Numbered from the stretch's first letter, positions 47,158 through 57,293 are shown. The stretch is 64,000 nt of DNA from Methylobacterium isbiliense (GCF_022179325.1 NZ_BPQQ01000031.1:1-64000), one strand, 5' to 3'. Notes: generated from the letters alone by a model not told the origin. Program-made: numbers and translations.

Positions 47158-47591
47158 CGCAGCGACCGAAGACTGGGTCCCCGGTTCGACGACCGGCGTG
47201 CGAAGCGGTCGGGGGCCCGGGTTCCTGAAGAGCCCCGCGGCATCGCGCACGCGCGACCTCGGCTCACGCGGGAGCCATCGCTGCCGGAAGCACCCGCCGT
47301 GCCGCCACTGTGAACCGATCGGACCGCCGGTCGCGTTTTAAGCCGCCCATTCTTCAATTGTGGACAATTTTCCCGCAATGTCTGAACGCCTTCTTCTGCA
47401 AGGTGTGCAGCTTAAACTAATCAATATCAATCAACAACCATCAAAGTTCTGGCAGTTGCAAAATCGTGCCCGGCCGCTGACGCAGCTAGTTCAGAGAACA
47501 GGATCTCCCAGATCTGCTACACTACCCTGCGTCCTTAACGAAATTTTCACAAATTTCAAGCAAATGATCTGAGATCGAGGGGGAATATCCA
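47158..47591. other. Gene-free, partly AT-rich stretch before the chemoreceptor gene
   Basis: No convincing gene. 47341-47470 is AT-rich (CTAATCAATATCAATCAACA), likely carrying the promoter. A 70-codon open frame at 47360-47572 lacks a ribosome site. Confidence 0.4.
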
Positions 47592-48833
47592 ATGCTGAGA
47601 GCGCTGCGTGCAAAGAGGGTAGATGTCATTAAGGCCGAAACGGCGGCGCCGATCGCCTTCGAAGCCCTGCTGGATGCGCTGCCGGTGAATGTCCTGGTCC
47701 TCGACCCGGCGACGGCGGCGATCACCTACGCGAACCGGAAGAGCGTCGAGACGCTCAAGGCGCTGCAGGCGTACCTGCCGCCGAGCGTGAGGCCGGACGC
47801 GATGGTCGGCACCTCGATGGACGTCTTCCACAGGAATCCCGCCCATCAGCGCGCGATCGTCGGCAATCCCGACCGGCTGCCCTGGCGCACGAAGATCGCG
47901 CTCGGCCCCAAGACCCTGGATCTTCACGTGTCGGCGGTCCGCTCGCCGAGCGGGGAGTACCTCGCAGCGGCGCTGTCCTGGAGCGACGTGACGACGCTCG
48001 CGGACGCCATCAAGGATTTCGACCGGTCGACCGCAGCCGCCTTCGCCGAGATGACCAATGCCACCCAGGGCCTGCGCGGCTCCGCCGAGCGCGTGCATGC
48101 CGCGACCGCGGAGACGTCGCAGTCGGCCGCCAGCGCCTCGTCGGGCGCGACCGAGACGAACGCCAACGTGCAATCGGTCGCGGCCGCCGTCGAGGAGATG
48201 AACGCGGCCAACAACGAGATCGCCCGCCAGATGAGCGTCACCAGCCAGGCGACGCAGCAGGCGGTGGTCGAGGCCGATCAGGCACGCGCCAGCGTCCAGG
48301 CCCTGTCGGTGATCTCCCAGAAGATCGGCGAGGTCGTGGGCATGATCTCGGCCATCGCCGGGCAGACGAACCTTCTGGCGCTGAACGCCACCATCGAGGC
48401 GGCGCGCGCCGGCGAGGCGGGGCGGGGCTTCGCCGTGGTCGCCGCCGAGGTCAAGGAACTCGCCAACCAGACCGCCAAGGCAACGGCCGAGATCGCGCAG
48501 CACATCACCGGCATCCAGGGCGCCACGTCCGGGACGGTCGAGGCCATCAACCGGATCGCCGAGGTGATCAACACCGTCAACCAGAACGCCCTGGCGACCT
48601 CAGCCGCGTCCGACGAACAGGCGGCCACCGTCGCGGAGATCGGCCGCAGCGTCCGCATCGCCTCCGACCAGACCGCCACTGTCGGCGACAGCATCGCCTC
48701 CGTGGCGCAGAGCGCACGCACCTCCTCCGCCGCCGCCGAGGACGCGATCCACGCGACCGCCAAGATGGAGAAGCAGATGGAGGCGATCACAACGGCGATC
48801 AGCCTGTTCTTGGGCGAGGTGAAGAAGATCTGA
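47592..48833 (+). CDS. Soluble methyl-accepting chemotaxis protein with N-terminal PAS-like domain
   Basis: 413 residues, GAGGGGGAA before the ATG. Residues about 20-140 form a PAS-like sensor ([30 protein letters not shown]). Then comes the signalling coiled coil with the hairpin tip [40 protein letters not shown]. No membrane segment is seen, so it is cytoplasmic. It would report an internal cue to CheA/CheW; no che genes are nearby. Confidence 0.93.
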   Translation: MLRALRAKRVDVIKAETAAPIAFEALLDALPVNVLVLDPATAAITYANRKSVETLKALQAYLPPSVRPDAMVGTSMDVFHRNPAHQRAIVGNPDRLPWRTKIALGPKTLDLHVSAVRSPSGEYLAAALSWSDVTTLADAIKDFDRSTAAAFAEMTNATQGLRGSAERVHAATAETSQSAASASSGATETNANVQSVAAAVEEMNAANNEIARQMSVTSQATQQAVVEADQARASVQALSVISQKIGEVVGMISAIAGQTNLLALNATIEAARAGEAGRGFAVVAAEVKELANQTAKATAEIAQHITGIQGATSGTVEAINRIAEVINTVNQNALATSAASDEQAATVAEIGRSVRIASDQTATVGDSIASVAQSARTSSAAAEDAIHATAKMEKQMEAITTAISLFLGEVKKI

Positions 48834-48873
48834 CCGGAGCGCGAGCCCTCGCGCCCGTCTGCCTGCCGAAGCC

Positions 48874-49029
48874 GACCTGCGCTCTGGCGAGATCCCGGCG
48901 CTCCTGGGCGAGAACGGCGCCCGCAAGACCACGCTGATGAACATCCTGTTCGGCCACGACACGGCCGACGCGGGCGAGGTGCGGGTGGCGGACGAGGCGG
49001 AGCGCCTCGTCGCGCCGCCGCCGGGCCGC
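48874..49029 (+). pseudogene. Truncated copy of the ABC ATPase gene at 52.7 kb
   Basis: This segment matches 52777-52932 over 156 bp without gaps, with scattered differences. It covers the Walker A region: GENGAGKTT in the full gene reads GENGARKTT here because GGC is CGC-type changed, an inactivating change. It lacks a start and everything after the first 60 codons or so. It shows a past duplication or rearrangement between the two sites. Confidence 0.8.
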
Positions 49030-49074
49030 CTGCGTGCACCCGCGGGCAGCACCTGCGTGCACCCGCGGGCAGCA
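49029..49074 (+). repeat. Two tandem copies of a 23-bp unit
   Basis: The unit CCTGCGTGCACCCGCGGGCA plus GCA occurs at 49029-49051 and again at 49052-49074, exactly at the 3' break of the ABC ATPase fragment. Confidence 0.85.
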
Positions 49075-49511
49075 GTTGGACCGTCTTGTCAGCGTCAAGC
49101 TTCTCCCTTTGTCATCCGGAAGTGACCGGGCGATAGGTCTCGCGGGCGACACCCTGAAGCCTTCGACGCCTCTGCGCCCTCTGTACCACGTCGCTGTCGT
49201 CTACCGTGGCGTGCAATCGGATTCCGCTCCTGATCTTCGGTCTATCGCATCATCTTCGACGAGCCGGCGGCCGATCGGTCGTGAACTGGTCCAGCGGATA
49301 TCAGCTGACGGGAATACGACGGCGCAGATCCACAACTCGCCGCACCTGCGCATGGATCGCCCAACGAACGACATCCCGACTGCGTGCTTATCCGGACGGC
49401 AGGGCGGTTCTTGTGCTCCCCAGGGTTTCGCAAGAGGTGAAGCCGTGGCAGCAGAGTTCGGCGGCACTCATCATGCCGAACCCTCGGACCTGACATCTGC
49501 GATCGGACACG

Positions 49512-50540
49512 ATGACGAGACGATTCTACCCGGACGAGAGCATCTGGCGCCCCCAGAGCGGCTTTCTGGCGAACATCGCCTCGCGCAAGCAGCTCCAGTC
49601 CTTCAACGACTCCGGCGGGATCGCGGTCGCCTTCGACGTCATGCGCGCGACCTCGCCGGAGATCCAGATCAGCGGCAGCCAGGAGGACGGGATCGCCCTG
49701 TGGCACACGCATTCCCCGAGCGGGTTCGTGAGCCAGCCGAAATTCAACGCCAACCTGATCACCATGCGATTCGTGACCGGCGGGCACGTTCTTTACCGCC
49801 ACCAGGGCGGCGATTTCCTCGGGGCGCCGACCTTCGCGACGCTGATCGGGTTCGACGGCATCCGCCAGATGGAGGCCGCGCCGGGCTTCACCGCCGTCAG
49901 CGCGACGATCCTCGTCGCGACCCTGCTGCGCGCCCAGCGGGCCCTGACCGGGGACGATACCGCGCAGCTGCCGCATCTCAAGCCGATCGCCGAGGTTGAG
50001 AGCCCGGGCATGAAGGCCCTGGCCTGCACGGTGACGCAGATCCATCGCCGGATGCAGGTGGCGGGCCGGCACGGCGATCTCGTCCTCCCGCTGCTGGAGG
50101 AGATCATGAGCTACCAGCTGCTGTCGGCTTGGCCCGTCCGGTCGCCGCGCGAGGCCGCACCCCTCACCACCCCGTCACCCCGTTACCTGCGTCTCGCCCT
50201 GAACTACATCGAAGCCAACCTGACGAACCCGCTGACGCTGTCCGAGATCGCGGCCGTGGCCGGCGTGAGCGTGCGGACCCTCCAGCTCGCCTTCCACCGG
50301 GAGGTCGGCCAGGCGCCGACCCAGTTCATCATCGGCCGGCGTCTGGAGCGCGCGCGCCGGGACCTTCTCGATATCCGCGACCTCGACGTGCCGATCGCCG
50401 AACTCGCCAAGCGCTGGGGTTTTGCCCACGCGAGTGACTTCGGCCAGCGCTACCGCCGGCAATTCGGCTGCACGCCGTCCGAAACCCGACGCCAAGGCCG
50501 AGAAGCGGCCGGACGACGGTTTGACGCGACCACGGAGTGA
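49512..50540 (+). CDS. AraC family transcriptional regulator
   Basis: 342 residues. The N-terminal 200 residues form an AraC-type sensor (HTHSPSGFVSQPKFNANLIT). The C-terminal double HTH includes YIEANLTNPLTLSEIAAVAG VSVRTLQLAFHREVGQAP and FAHASDFGQRYRRQFGCTPS ETRR. The target is unknown; no catabolic gene is adjacent downstream. Confidence 0.9.
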   Translation: MTRRFYPDESIWRPQSGFLANIASRKQLQSFNDSGGIAVAFDVMRATSPEIQISGSQEDGIALWHTHSPSGFVSQPKFNANLITMRFVTGGHVLYRHQGGDFLGAPTFATLIGFDGIRQMEAAPGFTAVSATILVATLLRAQRALTGDDTAQLPHLKPIAEVESPGMKALACTVTQIHRRMQVAGRHGDLVLPLLEEIMSYQLLSAWPVRSPREAAPLTTPSPRYLRLALNYIEANLTNPLTLSEIAAVAGVSVRTLQLAFHREVGQAPTQFIIGRRLERARRDLLDIRDLDVPIAELAKRWGFAHASDFGQRYRRQFGCTPSETRRQGREAAGRRFDATTE

Positions 50541-50959
50541 CGGCGCACAAGTCGGCCCCCAGCCTAGCCGAACCGCAGGGAGCGACGCTCGGACGCGCGA
50601 AGCCGCTCTGCCGCACGGCACGGGGCATTCTTGACCTGACGATGTCCAGAGTGTTCGCCGGCCCGCAACGACGTGCGGGCTGCGCGTCGCAGTCATTTTT
50701 GCGAATTACTCTATCATTTTTCCGCATGCGTTGACACTATCGCATTCCCAGCTTCAGTATGGCCACGTCCAGAGCTCAGTCGCCGCCACCGAATCAGCGG
50801 AATATACGCATCCCGCGCACTCCGTGGTGGCGATAATATTCGCTTCGGGGGAAAAGGTGTTTTGTTTCACGCTGGTTGCAACCCGTGCATGACGGGCCGC
50901 ACGGTCGTGCAAATCAGGAAACAGAGACCTTCTCATCCAGAACCATACGCAGTCGACCC
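50541..50959. other. Gene-free stretch with AT-rich promoter-like sequence
   Basis: No gene seen. TTGACA at 50732-50737 lies in the AT-rich segment 50690-50760, with a CAGTAT word 18 bp downstream, a weak sigma70-type promoter candidate for the following HTH gene. Confidence 0.35.
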
Positions 50960-51409
50960 ATGCTCGCAAATCCCACATATTACATGCCGCCGGACCGCCA
51001 AGCCGCCGTCGAACAGCTCCTGATGGAGATATGCGGCGCCATCGGGTCTTTCGTTGCCCAGATCGCGGAGCGCAACGAGGCAGGCTATGACCGAGCCTCC
51101 GGCGAAAGCGACGCGACGTGGGAGCCGGCCGGGATCACCATGAGGCCGGCGATCACCGATCTCGGTGCGGTCGTGTGCGGGCATCACCTCCGCGCCGGCC
51201 GTGCTCTAATCGATTGGTCGATGACCGATCTGGCCAAAGCCAGCGGGCTCTCGCTCTCGACGGTCCGCCGCCTCGAACAGGACGCCGAGAGTGTGCTCGC
51301 CTGCAACCGCAGGTTGGCCGCCGAGGCGCTGCAGGAGGCGGGTATCGGCTTCCTTCCCCTGAGCAACGGCGCTGTCGCGGTCGTGAAGCTTGCGGACGCG
51401 GTCCCGTGA
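50960..51409 (+). CDS. Helix-turn-helix protein (XRE-like)
   Basis: 149 residues from the ATG at 50960 (MLANPTYYMPPDRQAAVEQL). An N-terminal helical region of about 60 residues is followed by an HTH: LGAVVCGHHLRAGRALIDWS MTDLAKASGLSLSTVRRLEQ. ALQEAGIGFLPLSNGAVAV is the type of short tail seen in small XRE regulators that fold against a partner. Host-like codon use; target unknown. Confidence 0.75.
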   Translation: MLANPTYYMPPDRQAAVEQLLMEICGAIGSFVAQIAERNEAGYDRASGESDATWEPAGITMRPAITDLGAVVCGHHLRAGRALIDWSMTDLAKASGLSLSTVRRLEQDAESVLACNRRLAAEALQEAGIGFLPLSNGAVAVVKLADAVP

Positions 51410-51669
51410 CGCGAGTATCAGGGCTACCCGACAGGCCTCCGCGCATGGGTTGTCGCCGGCCGGTTCGATCTCCGCATGCCGCCGCTGCCGAGCCGGATCA
51501 GGCGTTGTTCGCGAGGGAGGTGAGACCGACCTGAGGCGGGTGCCGCGGCGCGGACCCGCCCTTGCTGTCGCCGGTCCGGGCCTCCACCGCGCCCGTCTGC
51601 CCGCCGAAACGGCTTGCCTCCCGCGTCCGGGCGTGGTCGCCTGCGGGCGCAGGATGGGAGCGCGGACGG

Positions 51670-52680
51670 ATGACGACGGGCGGGCGGGGAGTCGATCGGC
51701 GGGGAGTGCTGGCGGGAGGAGCGGCGTCGCTCGCGGGAGCCGCCCTCGGCGGGCCGGCCTGGGCCGCCAAGGCCCGGCCGGTGGCGGTGGCGCTGGTGGC
51801 CTCGGTGCCGATCGAGCAGCAGTGGATCAGCCGCATCCACCGCGCCCTCAAGGCCGCCGAGGGCCGGGGCGACATCACCTACGTGTATTCCGAGAACGTC
51901 GCCAACACCGACGCCGAGCGGGTGATCCGCGAATATGCCGAGGCGAAGAAGGACCTGATCGTCGGCGAGGCCTTCGGGCTGGAGCGCCCGGCCCGCCGCA
52001 TCGCGCAGGACTACAAGTCCACCGGCTTCCTGATGGGCTCGTCCTTCCCGGCCCAGGCGCCCAACCTATCGGTCTTCGACAACTACATCCAGGACGCCTC
52101 CTACCTCACCGGCATCGTGGCCGGCAAGGCGACCAGGACGAACCTGATCGGGATGGTCGGCGGCTACGCGATTCCGGAGGTCAACCGGCTGATGCATGCC
52201 TTCATGGCGGGGGCACGCTCCGTCAATCCGGACGTCAAGTTCCTCGTCTCCTTCATCAATTCCTGGTACGACCCGCCCAAGGCCAAGGAGACGGCGCTCG
52301 CCATGATCGAGCGCCGGGCCGACGTGCTCTACGCCGAGCGCTTCGGCGTTTCGGACGCCGCCAAGGAGCGTGGCGTCAAGGCGATCGGCAACGTCATCGA
52401 CACCGCCGCGCAGTACCCGGGCACGGTGATCGCCTCCGCGCTCTGGCACATGGAGCCCACCATCGACCGGACCGTGGGCAAGGTCATCGAAGGCAGCTTC
52501 ACGGCCGAGGATTACGGGCCGTGGAGCCACATGGCGAAGGGCGGCTGCTCGCTCGCGCCCCTCGATCCCGCGCTGGTGCCCCAGGCCGTGATCGACCTCG
52601 TGCTGGCCAAGGAGCGGGAGATCCGCGCCGGCACCTTCACGGTGGCGGTGAACGATTCCGAGCCCAAATCCACCGCCTGA
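51670..52680 (+). CDS. BMP/PnrA-family ABC transporter substrate-binding protein
   Basis: 336 residues from ATG 51670, with GGGAG upstream. A twin-arginine-like signal (DRRGVLAGGAASLAGAALGG) precedes the BMP fold: ADVLYAERFG, GVKAIGNVIDTAAQYPGTVI and WSHMAKGGCSLAPLDPALVP. Members of this group bind nucleosides or related compounds. The ATPase gene follows 6 bp later. Confidence 0.9.
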   Translation: MTTGGRGVDRRGVLAGGAASLAGAALGGPAWAAKARPVAVALVASVPIEQQWISRIHRALKAAEGRGDITYVYSENVANTDAERVIREYAEAKKDLIVGEAFGLERPARRIAQDYKSTGFLMGSSFPAQAPNLSVFDNYIQDASYLTGIVAGKATRTNLIGMVGGYAIPEVNRLMHAFMAGARSVNPDVKFLVSFINSWYDPPKAKETALAMIERRADVLYAERFGVSDAAKERGVKAIGNVIDTAAQYPGTVIASALWHMEPTIDRTVGKVIEGSFTAEDYGPWSHMAKGGCSLAPLDPALVPQAVIDLVLAKEREIRAGTFTVAVNDSEPKSTA

Positions 52681-52686
52681 TCCCGC

Positions 52687-54252
52687 GTGCCCCCCGAGCC
52701 CCGGCCCGTCCTCCTCGCCTTGCGGGGCATCACCAAGCGCTTCGGCGCGCTCGTCGCCAACGACGCCATCGACCTCGACCTGCGCTCCGGCGAGATCCTG
52801 GCGCTCCTGGGCGAGAACGGCGCGGGCAAGACCACGCTGATGAACATCCTGTTCGGCCACTACACGGCCGATGCGGGCGAGGTGCGCGTGGCGGACGGGG
52901 CGGGGCGCCTCGTCGCGCTGCCGCCGGGCCGGCCGCGGGCGGCGCTGCGGGCCGGCATCGGCATGGTGCACCAGCATTTCACGCTCGCGGACGCGCTCAC
53001 GGGCCTCGACAACGTGATGCTCGGCACCGAGCCGCTGTGGCGGCTGCGCCGCCGCACCGGGCCGGCGCGCCGCCGGCTCGACGACCTGATGCACCGCTCC
53101 GGCCTCGCGGTCGATCTCGACCTACCGGTCGGACGGCTGACGGTGGGTGAGCGCCAGCGCATCGAGATCCTCAAGGCCCTCTACCGCGACGTGCGGGTGC
53201 TGATCCTCGACGAGCCAACCGCGGTGCTGACCCCCGCCGAGAGCGAGGGGCTGTTCGCGACCCTGCGGACGCTCGCCGACCGAGGCCTCGCGGTGGCCTT
53301 CATCTCGCACAAGCTCGGCGAGGTGATGGCCGCCAGCGACCGCATCGCCGTGCTGCGGGCGGGGCGCAAGGTGGCCGAGCGCGAGACCGCGGGCGCCGAC
53401 CGCGGGATGCTCGCCGCCCTGATGGTCGGGCGCGCGGTCCCGCCCTCGCGCCGCTCGGCCCGGCCGCCGGGTCGCGAGGTGCTGGCGCTCGATGCCGTGT
53501 CGGTGGCCGGCCACCACGCCCGCGACCGCCTGGAGGAGGCGAGCCTCAGCGTCCGCGAGGGCGAGATCGTCGGCATCGCCGGGGTCGCCGGCAACGGGCA
53601 GGCGGCGCTGGCCCGCCTGCTCTTCGGCCTCGTGCGGCCGGCGGCCGGCCGCGTGCGGCTGCGCGGCGAGGCGGTCCGGCGGTTCGATCCGGGCCTCTTC
53701 GTGCGGCTCGGCATCGGCCGCATCCCGGAGGACCGCCATCACGAGGGCGTGGTCGCCGCGATGTCGGTGGCCGAGACGCTGGCGGCGGAGGAGATCCGCA
53801 CCCGTTTCCAGCGCGGCGGCTTCCTGCGCCTCGCGGCCATCCGCGCGCGGGCGCTCGCGGCGATCCGCGACCACGACATCCGCTGCCCGGGTCCCGAGAC
53901 CCCGGTCCGGCTCCTCTCGGGCGGCAACATGCAGAAGGTCGTTCTCGCCCGCACCCTCGACCGGGCGCCCGCGCTGATCGTGGCGGCCCAGCCGACGCGC
54001 GGCCTCGACATCGGCGCCGTGGCGGAGGTGCACCGCCGGCTCCTCGACGCCCGCGCCCGCGGGGCCGCCGTGCTGCTGATCTCGGAGGACCTCGACGAAC
54101 TCTTCGCGCTCAGCGACCGCATCGCCGTGATGGCCCGCTCGCGCCTCTCGGCGGCCCTGCCCGCCGAGACGCTGGATGCCACGCGGCTCGGGCTGATGAT
54201 GGCGGGGCAGGGGGAGGCTGCACCGCAGGAACCCGTGCCGGAGCCGGGCTAG
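52687..54252 (+). CDS. Double-domain ABC transporter ATP-binding protein (nucleoside/sugar type)
   Basis: 521 residues from a GTG. The first half has Walker A GENGAGKTT, LTVGERQRIEILKALYRDVR and Walker B LILDEPTAVL. The second half has the degenerate GVAGNGQAALARLLFG and LSGGNMQKVVLARTLDRAPA LIVAAQPTRGLD. This is the family that works with two permeases and a BMP protein, but no permease gene lies nearby. A truncated copy of its 5' part is at 48.9 kb. Confidence 0.92.
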   Translation: MPPEPRPVLLALRGITKRFGALVANDAIDLDLRSGEILALLGENGAGKTTLMNILFGHYTADAGEVRVADGAGRLVALPPGRPRAALRAGIGMVHQHFTLADALTGLDNVMLGTEPLWRLRRRTGPARRRLDDLMHRSGLAVDLDLPVGRLTVGERQRIEILKALYRDVRVLILDEPTAVLTPAESEGLFATLRTLADRGLAVAFISHKLGEVMAASDRIAVLRAGRKVAERETAGADRGMLAALMVGRAVPPSRRSARPPGREVLALDAVSVAGHHARDRLEEASLSVREGEIVGIAGVAGNGQAALARLLFGLVRPAAGRVRLRGEAVRRFDPGLFVRLGIGRIPEDRHHEGVVAAMSVAETLAAEEIRTRFQRGGFLRLAAIRARALAAIRDHDIRCPGPETPVRLLSGGNMQKVVLARTLDRAPALIVAAQPTRGLDIGAVAEVHRRLLDARARGAAVLLISEDLDELFALSDRIAVMARSRLSAALPAETLDATRLGLMMAGQGEAAPQEPVPEPG

Positions 54253-54295
54253 CGCGGGCCCCGTCGCACGCGGGAGAGGGGAGTCCGCGCCTGCG

Positions 54296-55408
54296 TCAGG
54301 CCGCCAGCTCCTCGGCGAGGAAGTCCCGCACCGCCCCCGGCTCGATCCCCGGCGCGATGAAGCTCTGGCCGATGCCGCGGGCCAGGATGAAGGTGAGCGC
54401 GCCGTCGCGCACCTTCTTGTCCTGACGCATGGCGTCGAGGAGCTGGTCGGCGTCGCCGCAGCCGCCCGGGACCTGCCGCAGGCGGGTGGGCAGCCCCGCC
54501 AGCGCGAGGTGGTTGGCGACGCGGCCGGCATCCTGGCCGGGGCAGAGGCCGAGGCGGGCCGAGAAGCGGAAGGCGAGCGCCAGCCCGATCGCCACCGCCT
54601 CGCCGTGGACGAGCCGGGCGGAGTCGTAGGCCGTCAGGCGCTCCAGCGCGTGCGCGAAGGTGTGGCCGAGGTTGAGCAGCGCCCGCTCGCCATCCTCGCG
54701 CTCGTCGCGCACCACTACGCCGGCCTTGGCGCGGCAGCAGGCCGCCACGGCCCGCTCGCGGGCCTGTCCGCCGGAAAAAATCTCGGAAAAGTTCGCCTCG
54801 CACCACGCGAAGAAGCCGGGATCGTCGATCAGCCCGTACTTCGCCACCTCGGCGTAGCCCGCCCGCATCTCGCGGGCCGAGAGGGAATCGAGCGCGGCGG
54901 TGTCAGCAAGGACTAGGTTCGGCTGGTGGAAGGCGCCGATCAGGTTCTTGCCCAGGCCCGAGTTGATGCCGGTCTTGCCGCCCACCGAGGAATCGACCTG
55001 CGCCAGCAGCGTGGTCGGGGCCTGGACGAAGCGCACCCCGCGGCGCAGCACGGCGGCCGCGAAGCCCGCGAGGTCGCCCACCACGCCGCCGCCCAGCGCC
55101 AGCACGAGGTCGCGCCGCTCGATCCGGTGGGCGAGCAGCCCGTCGCAGACCTGCGCGAAGGTGGCGTAGCTCTTCGAGCCCTCGCCCGGCTCCACCGTCA
55201 CGAGGGCGGCGCGCAGGCCGGCCTCCCGCAGGCTCGCCAGCACCGCCTCGCCGTAGAGCCCCGCCACGGTGGTGTCGCTCACCACGGCGACGGCGCGTGC
55301 GCCCAGCGGCGCGAGGCGCGCGCCGACCTCCGCCAGCAGGCCGCGCCCGACCAGGATGTCATAGGCCCGGCCCTGGTCGAGGGGGACGTGGACGGTCTCC
55401 AGGCTCAT
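54296..55408 (-). CDS. aroB: 3-dehydroquinate synthase
   Basis: 370 residues from ATG 55408. Signatures are EPGEGSKSYATFAQVCDGLL, LALGGGVVGDLAGFAAAVLR RG, PTTLLAQVDSSVGGKTGIN and NLGHTFAHALERLT, with the metal His in HGEAVAIGLA. It converts DAHP to 3-dehydroquinate in the shikimate pathway. It follows aroK, overlapping by 4 nt. Confidence 0.96.
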   Translation of the reverse strand: MSLETVHVPLDQGRAYDILVGRGLLAEVGARLAPLGARAVAVVSDTTVAGLYGEAVLASLREAGLRAALVTVEPGEGSKSYATFAQVCDGLLAHRIERRDLVLALGGGVVGDLAGFAAAVLRRGVRFVQAPTTLLAQVDSSVGGKTGINSGLGKNLIGAFHQPNLVLADTAALDSLSAREMRAGYAEVAKYGLIDDPGFFAWCEANFSEIFSGGQARERAVAACCRAKAGVVVRDEREDGERALLNLGHTFAHALERLTAYDSARLVHGEAVAIGLALAFRFSARLGLCPGQDAGRVANHLALAGLPTRLRQVPGGCGDADQLLDAMRQDKKVRDGALTFILARGIGQSFIAPGIEPGAVRDFLAEELAA

Positions 55409-56010
55409 TGGGCCGCCACCCCGCGGCTCGACGGATCGCCCGACAGGTAGGCGTCGATCGCTTCGAGCACGTCCTGCACCACGCGGTCGTGGGAGACGTC
55501 GCGGGAGACCGCCACCACGTCGGCGCCGCCGTAGACCGGGTGGCGGATATCCATCAGCCGTCGCATCGTGCCCTCGGGGTCCTCGTTCTGGAGCAGCGGG
55601 CGGCCGGGGCGGCGGCGCACGCGGCGCATCAGCAGGTCGAGATCGGCCTTCAGCCACACCGATACCCCGGAGGCGGCGATGCGCTCGCGCGTCTCGGGCC
55701 GCATGAAGGCGCCGCCGCCGGTGGCCAGCACCATCGGCCCCTCGCGCAGCAGCCGGGTGATCACCCGCTCCTCGCCATCGCGAAAGCTCGCCTCGCCGTA
55801 GATCGCGAAGATGTCCGGGATGGTCAGGCCCGCCGCCGCCTCGATCTCGTGGTCGGCGTCCTTGAAGATCATGCCGAGGCGGCCGGCGAGCCGCTTGCCC
55901 ACCGTGCTCTTGCCCGCGCCCATCAGCCCGACGAGGACGATCGAGCGCTGGCCGACGCCGCGCCGCACGCGGGCCTCGATCGGTTCGTCCGGGGGCGAAG
56001 GCTCAATCAT
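55405..56010 (-). CDS. aroK: Shikimate kinase
   Basis: 201 residues. The P-loop GLMGAGKST is at residues 28-36, and FKDADHEIEAAAGLTI, REGPMVLATGGGAFMRPETR and the lid RRVRRRPGRPLLQ follow. It phosphorylates shikimate and precedes aroB with a 4-nt overlap, the usual alphaproteobacterial aroKB order. Confidence 0.95.
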   Translation of the reverse strand: MIEPSPPDEPIEARVRRGVGQRSIVLVGLMGAGKSTVGKRLAGRLGMIFKDADHEIEAAAGLTIPDIFAIYGEASFRDGEERVITRLLREGPMVLATGGGAFMRPETRERIAASGVSVWLKADLDLLMRRVRRRPGRPLLQNEDPEGTMRRLMDIRHPVYGGADVVAVSRDVSHDRVVQDVLEAIDAYLSGDPSSRGVAAQ

Positions 56011-56205
56011 GATGCGTTCTTAGCCTGATTTCGAGGCGGCGGGAACGATCCCGGCCGCGGGTCCACCGCGCAACAGGCGCCGGCATTCGGGCGGGAGCGG
56101 CACCGGGCGCCCTTGCCACCGGCCCGGCCGCATGGTCGAACCGTGCCGCACCGCAACCGACCGCGCGCATTCCGGTCACCCAGAGCCCCGAGAGGCCCGT
56201 CCGAC

Positions 56206-56358
56206 GTGCCCACCCTGTTTCGCTTCCTGGCCGTCGTCGCGCTGCTGGCCGGGCTCGCCTATGCGGCGATGTTCGCGATGGCCACCTTCGTCGAGCCGAC
56301 GCCGCGGGAGATCACCGTGACGATCCCCAACTCGAAGCTCCAGCCCGGGAACCGATGA
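56206..56358 (+). CDS. Small single-pass membrane protein upstream of xerD
   Basis: 50 residues from GTG 56206 (PTLFRFLAVVALLAGLAYAA). One membrane helix covers residues 3-25, then a short periplasmic tail FVEPTPREITVTIPNSKLQP. Its stop overlaps the xerD start (ATGA), so the two are translated together. It is commonly found as a hypothetical protein beside xerD in related genomes (from memory). Confidence 0.7.
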   Translation: MPTLFRFLAVVALLAGLAYAAMFAMATFVEPTPREITVTIPNSKLQPGNR

Positions 56359-57293
56359 GCCGCGGGCGCATCCAGGCCGGCGGCGCGGCCCGTGCCGGAC
56401 TGATGCAATCCTATCTCGACATGCTGGCGGCCGAGCGCGGCGCCTCGGCCAACACGCTGGCGGCCTACCGGCGCGACCTCGACGACTACCTCGCGCACCT
56501 CGCCGCCGCGGGGCTCGATCCCGCATCGGTGGCACCGCCGGCGGTGCGCGCCTATCTGGCCGATCTGAGCGAGCGGGGCCTCAAGGCCTCCTCGGCGGCG
56601 CGGCGCCTCTCGTGCGTCCGCGGCTTCCACCGCTTCCTCTACGCGGAAGGGCTGGCGGAGAGCGATCCCACCGCGCCCGTCGCCGGCCCCAAGCGCGGGC
56701 GCCCGCTGCCGAAGGTGCTCTCGGTCGACGAGGTCGACCGGCTCCTCGCCGTGACCAAGCAGGCGGGCGCCGCAGCGGGTCCCGGCGAGGCCGCCCGGGC
56801 CGCGCGCCTGCACTGCCTGCTCGAACTCCTCTACGCCACGGGCCTGCGCGTCTCGGAACTCGTGGCGCTGCCGCGCAGCGCCGCGCGCACCCGCGAGCGG
56901 TGTCTGGTGGTGCGCGGCAAGGGCGGGCGCGAGCGCCTGGTACCGCTCACCGATCTCGCCCGCGCCGCGATGACGGCCCATGAGGCGAACCTGCCGGCGG
57001 GCGGACCCTGGCTGTTTCCCGCCGACAGCGAGAGCGGGCACCTGACGCGGCAGGCCTTCGCGCGCGACCTGAAGCTGGCCGCCGCGGCGGCCGGCATCCG
57101 GGCCGACCGGGTGAGCCCGCACGTGCTGCGCCACGCCTTCGCCAGCCACCTGCTGCAGAACGGCGCCGACCTGCGGGTGGTGCAGGAACTGCTCGGCCAC
57201 GCCGACATCTCGACGACGCAGATCTACACCCACGTGCTGGACGAGCGCCTGAAGAGCATGGTGCGCGACCTCCACCCGCTGACGGACGCCTGA
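56355..57293 (+). CDS. xerD: Tyrosine site-specific recombinase XerD
   Basis: 312 residues. The catalytic set is present: Arg165 ([10 protein letters not shown]), Lys189, His256 and Arg259 ([12 protein letters not shown]), His282 (LLGHADIS) and Tyr291 (TTQIYTHV). The N-terminal SAM-like domain spans about 15-105. Next to aroKB, its usual location, it should resolve chromosome dimers at dif with XerC rather than move a mobile element. Confidence 0.93.
   Translation: MSRGRIQAGGAARAGLMQSYLDMLAAERGASANTLAAYRRDLDDYLAHLAAAGLDPASVAPPAVRAYLADLSERGLKASSAARRLSCVRGFHRFLYAEGLAESDPTAPVAGPKRGRPLPKVLSVDEVDRLLAVTKQAGAAAGPGEAARAARLHCLLELLYATGLRVSELVALPRSAARTRERCLVVRGKGGRERLVPLTDLARAAMTAHEANLPAGGPWLFPADSESGHLTRQAFARDLKLAAAAAGIRADRVSPHVLRHAFASHLLQNGADLRVVQELLGHADISTTQIYTHVLDERLKSMVRDLHPLTDA

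Larger units (their letters stand above)
48834..49511. other. Gene-free stretch with a gene fragment and tandem repeat
   Basis: It holds the ABC ATPase fragment (48874-49029) and the 23-bp tandem repeat (49029-49074). From 49075 to 49511 no gene is supported. The AraC gene starts at 49512 without a strong ribosome site. Confidence 0.5.

Noticed and set aside
56355-57293. XerD as the integrase of the island
   Set aside because: It sits beside aroKB and a coupled small gene, the usual chromosomal location of the dimer-resolution recombinase, and is 34 kb from the tRNA.
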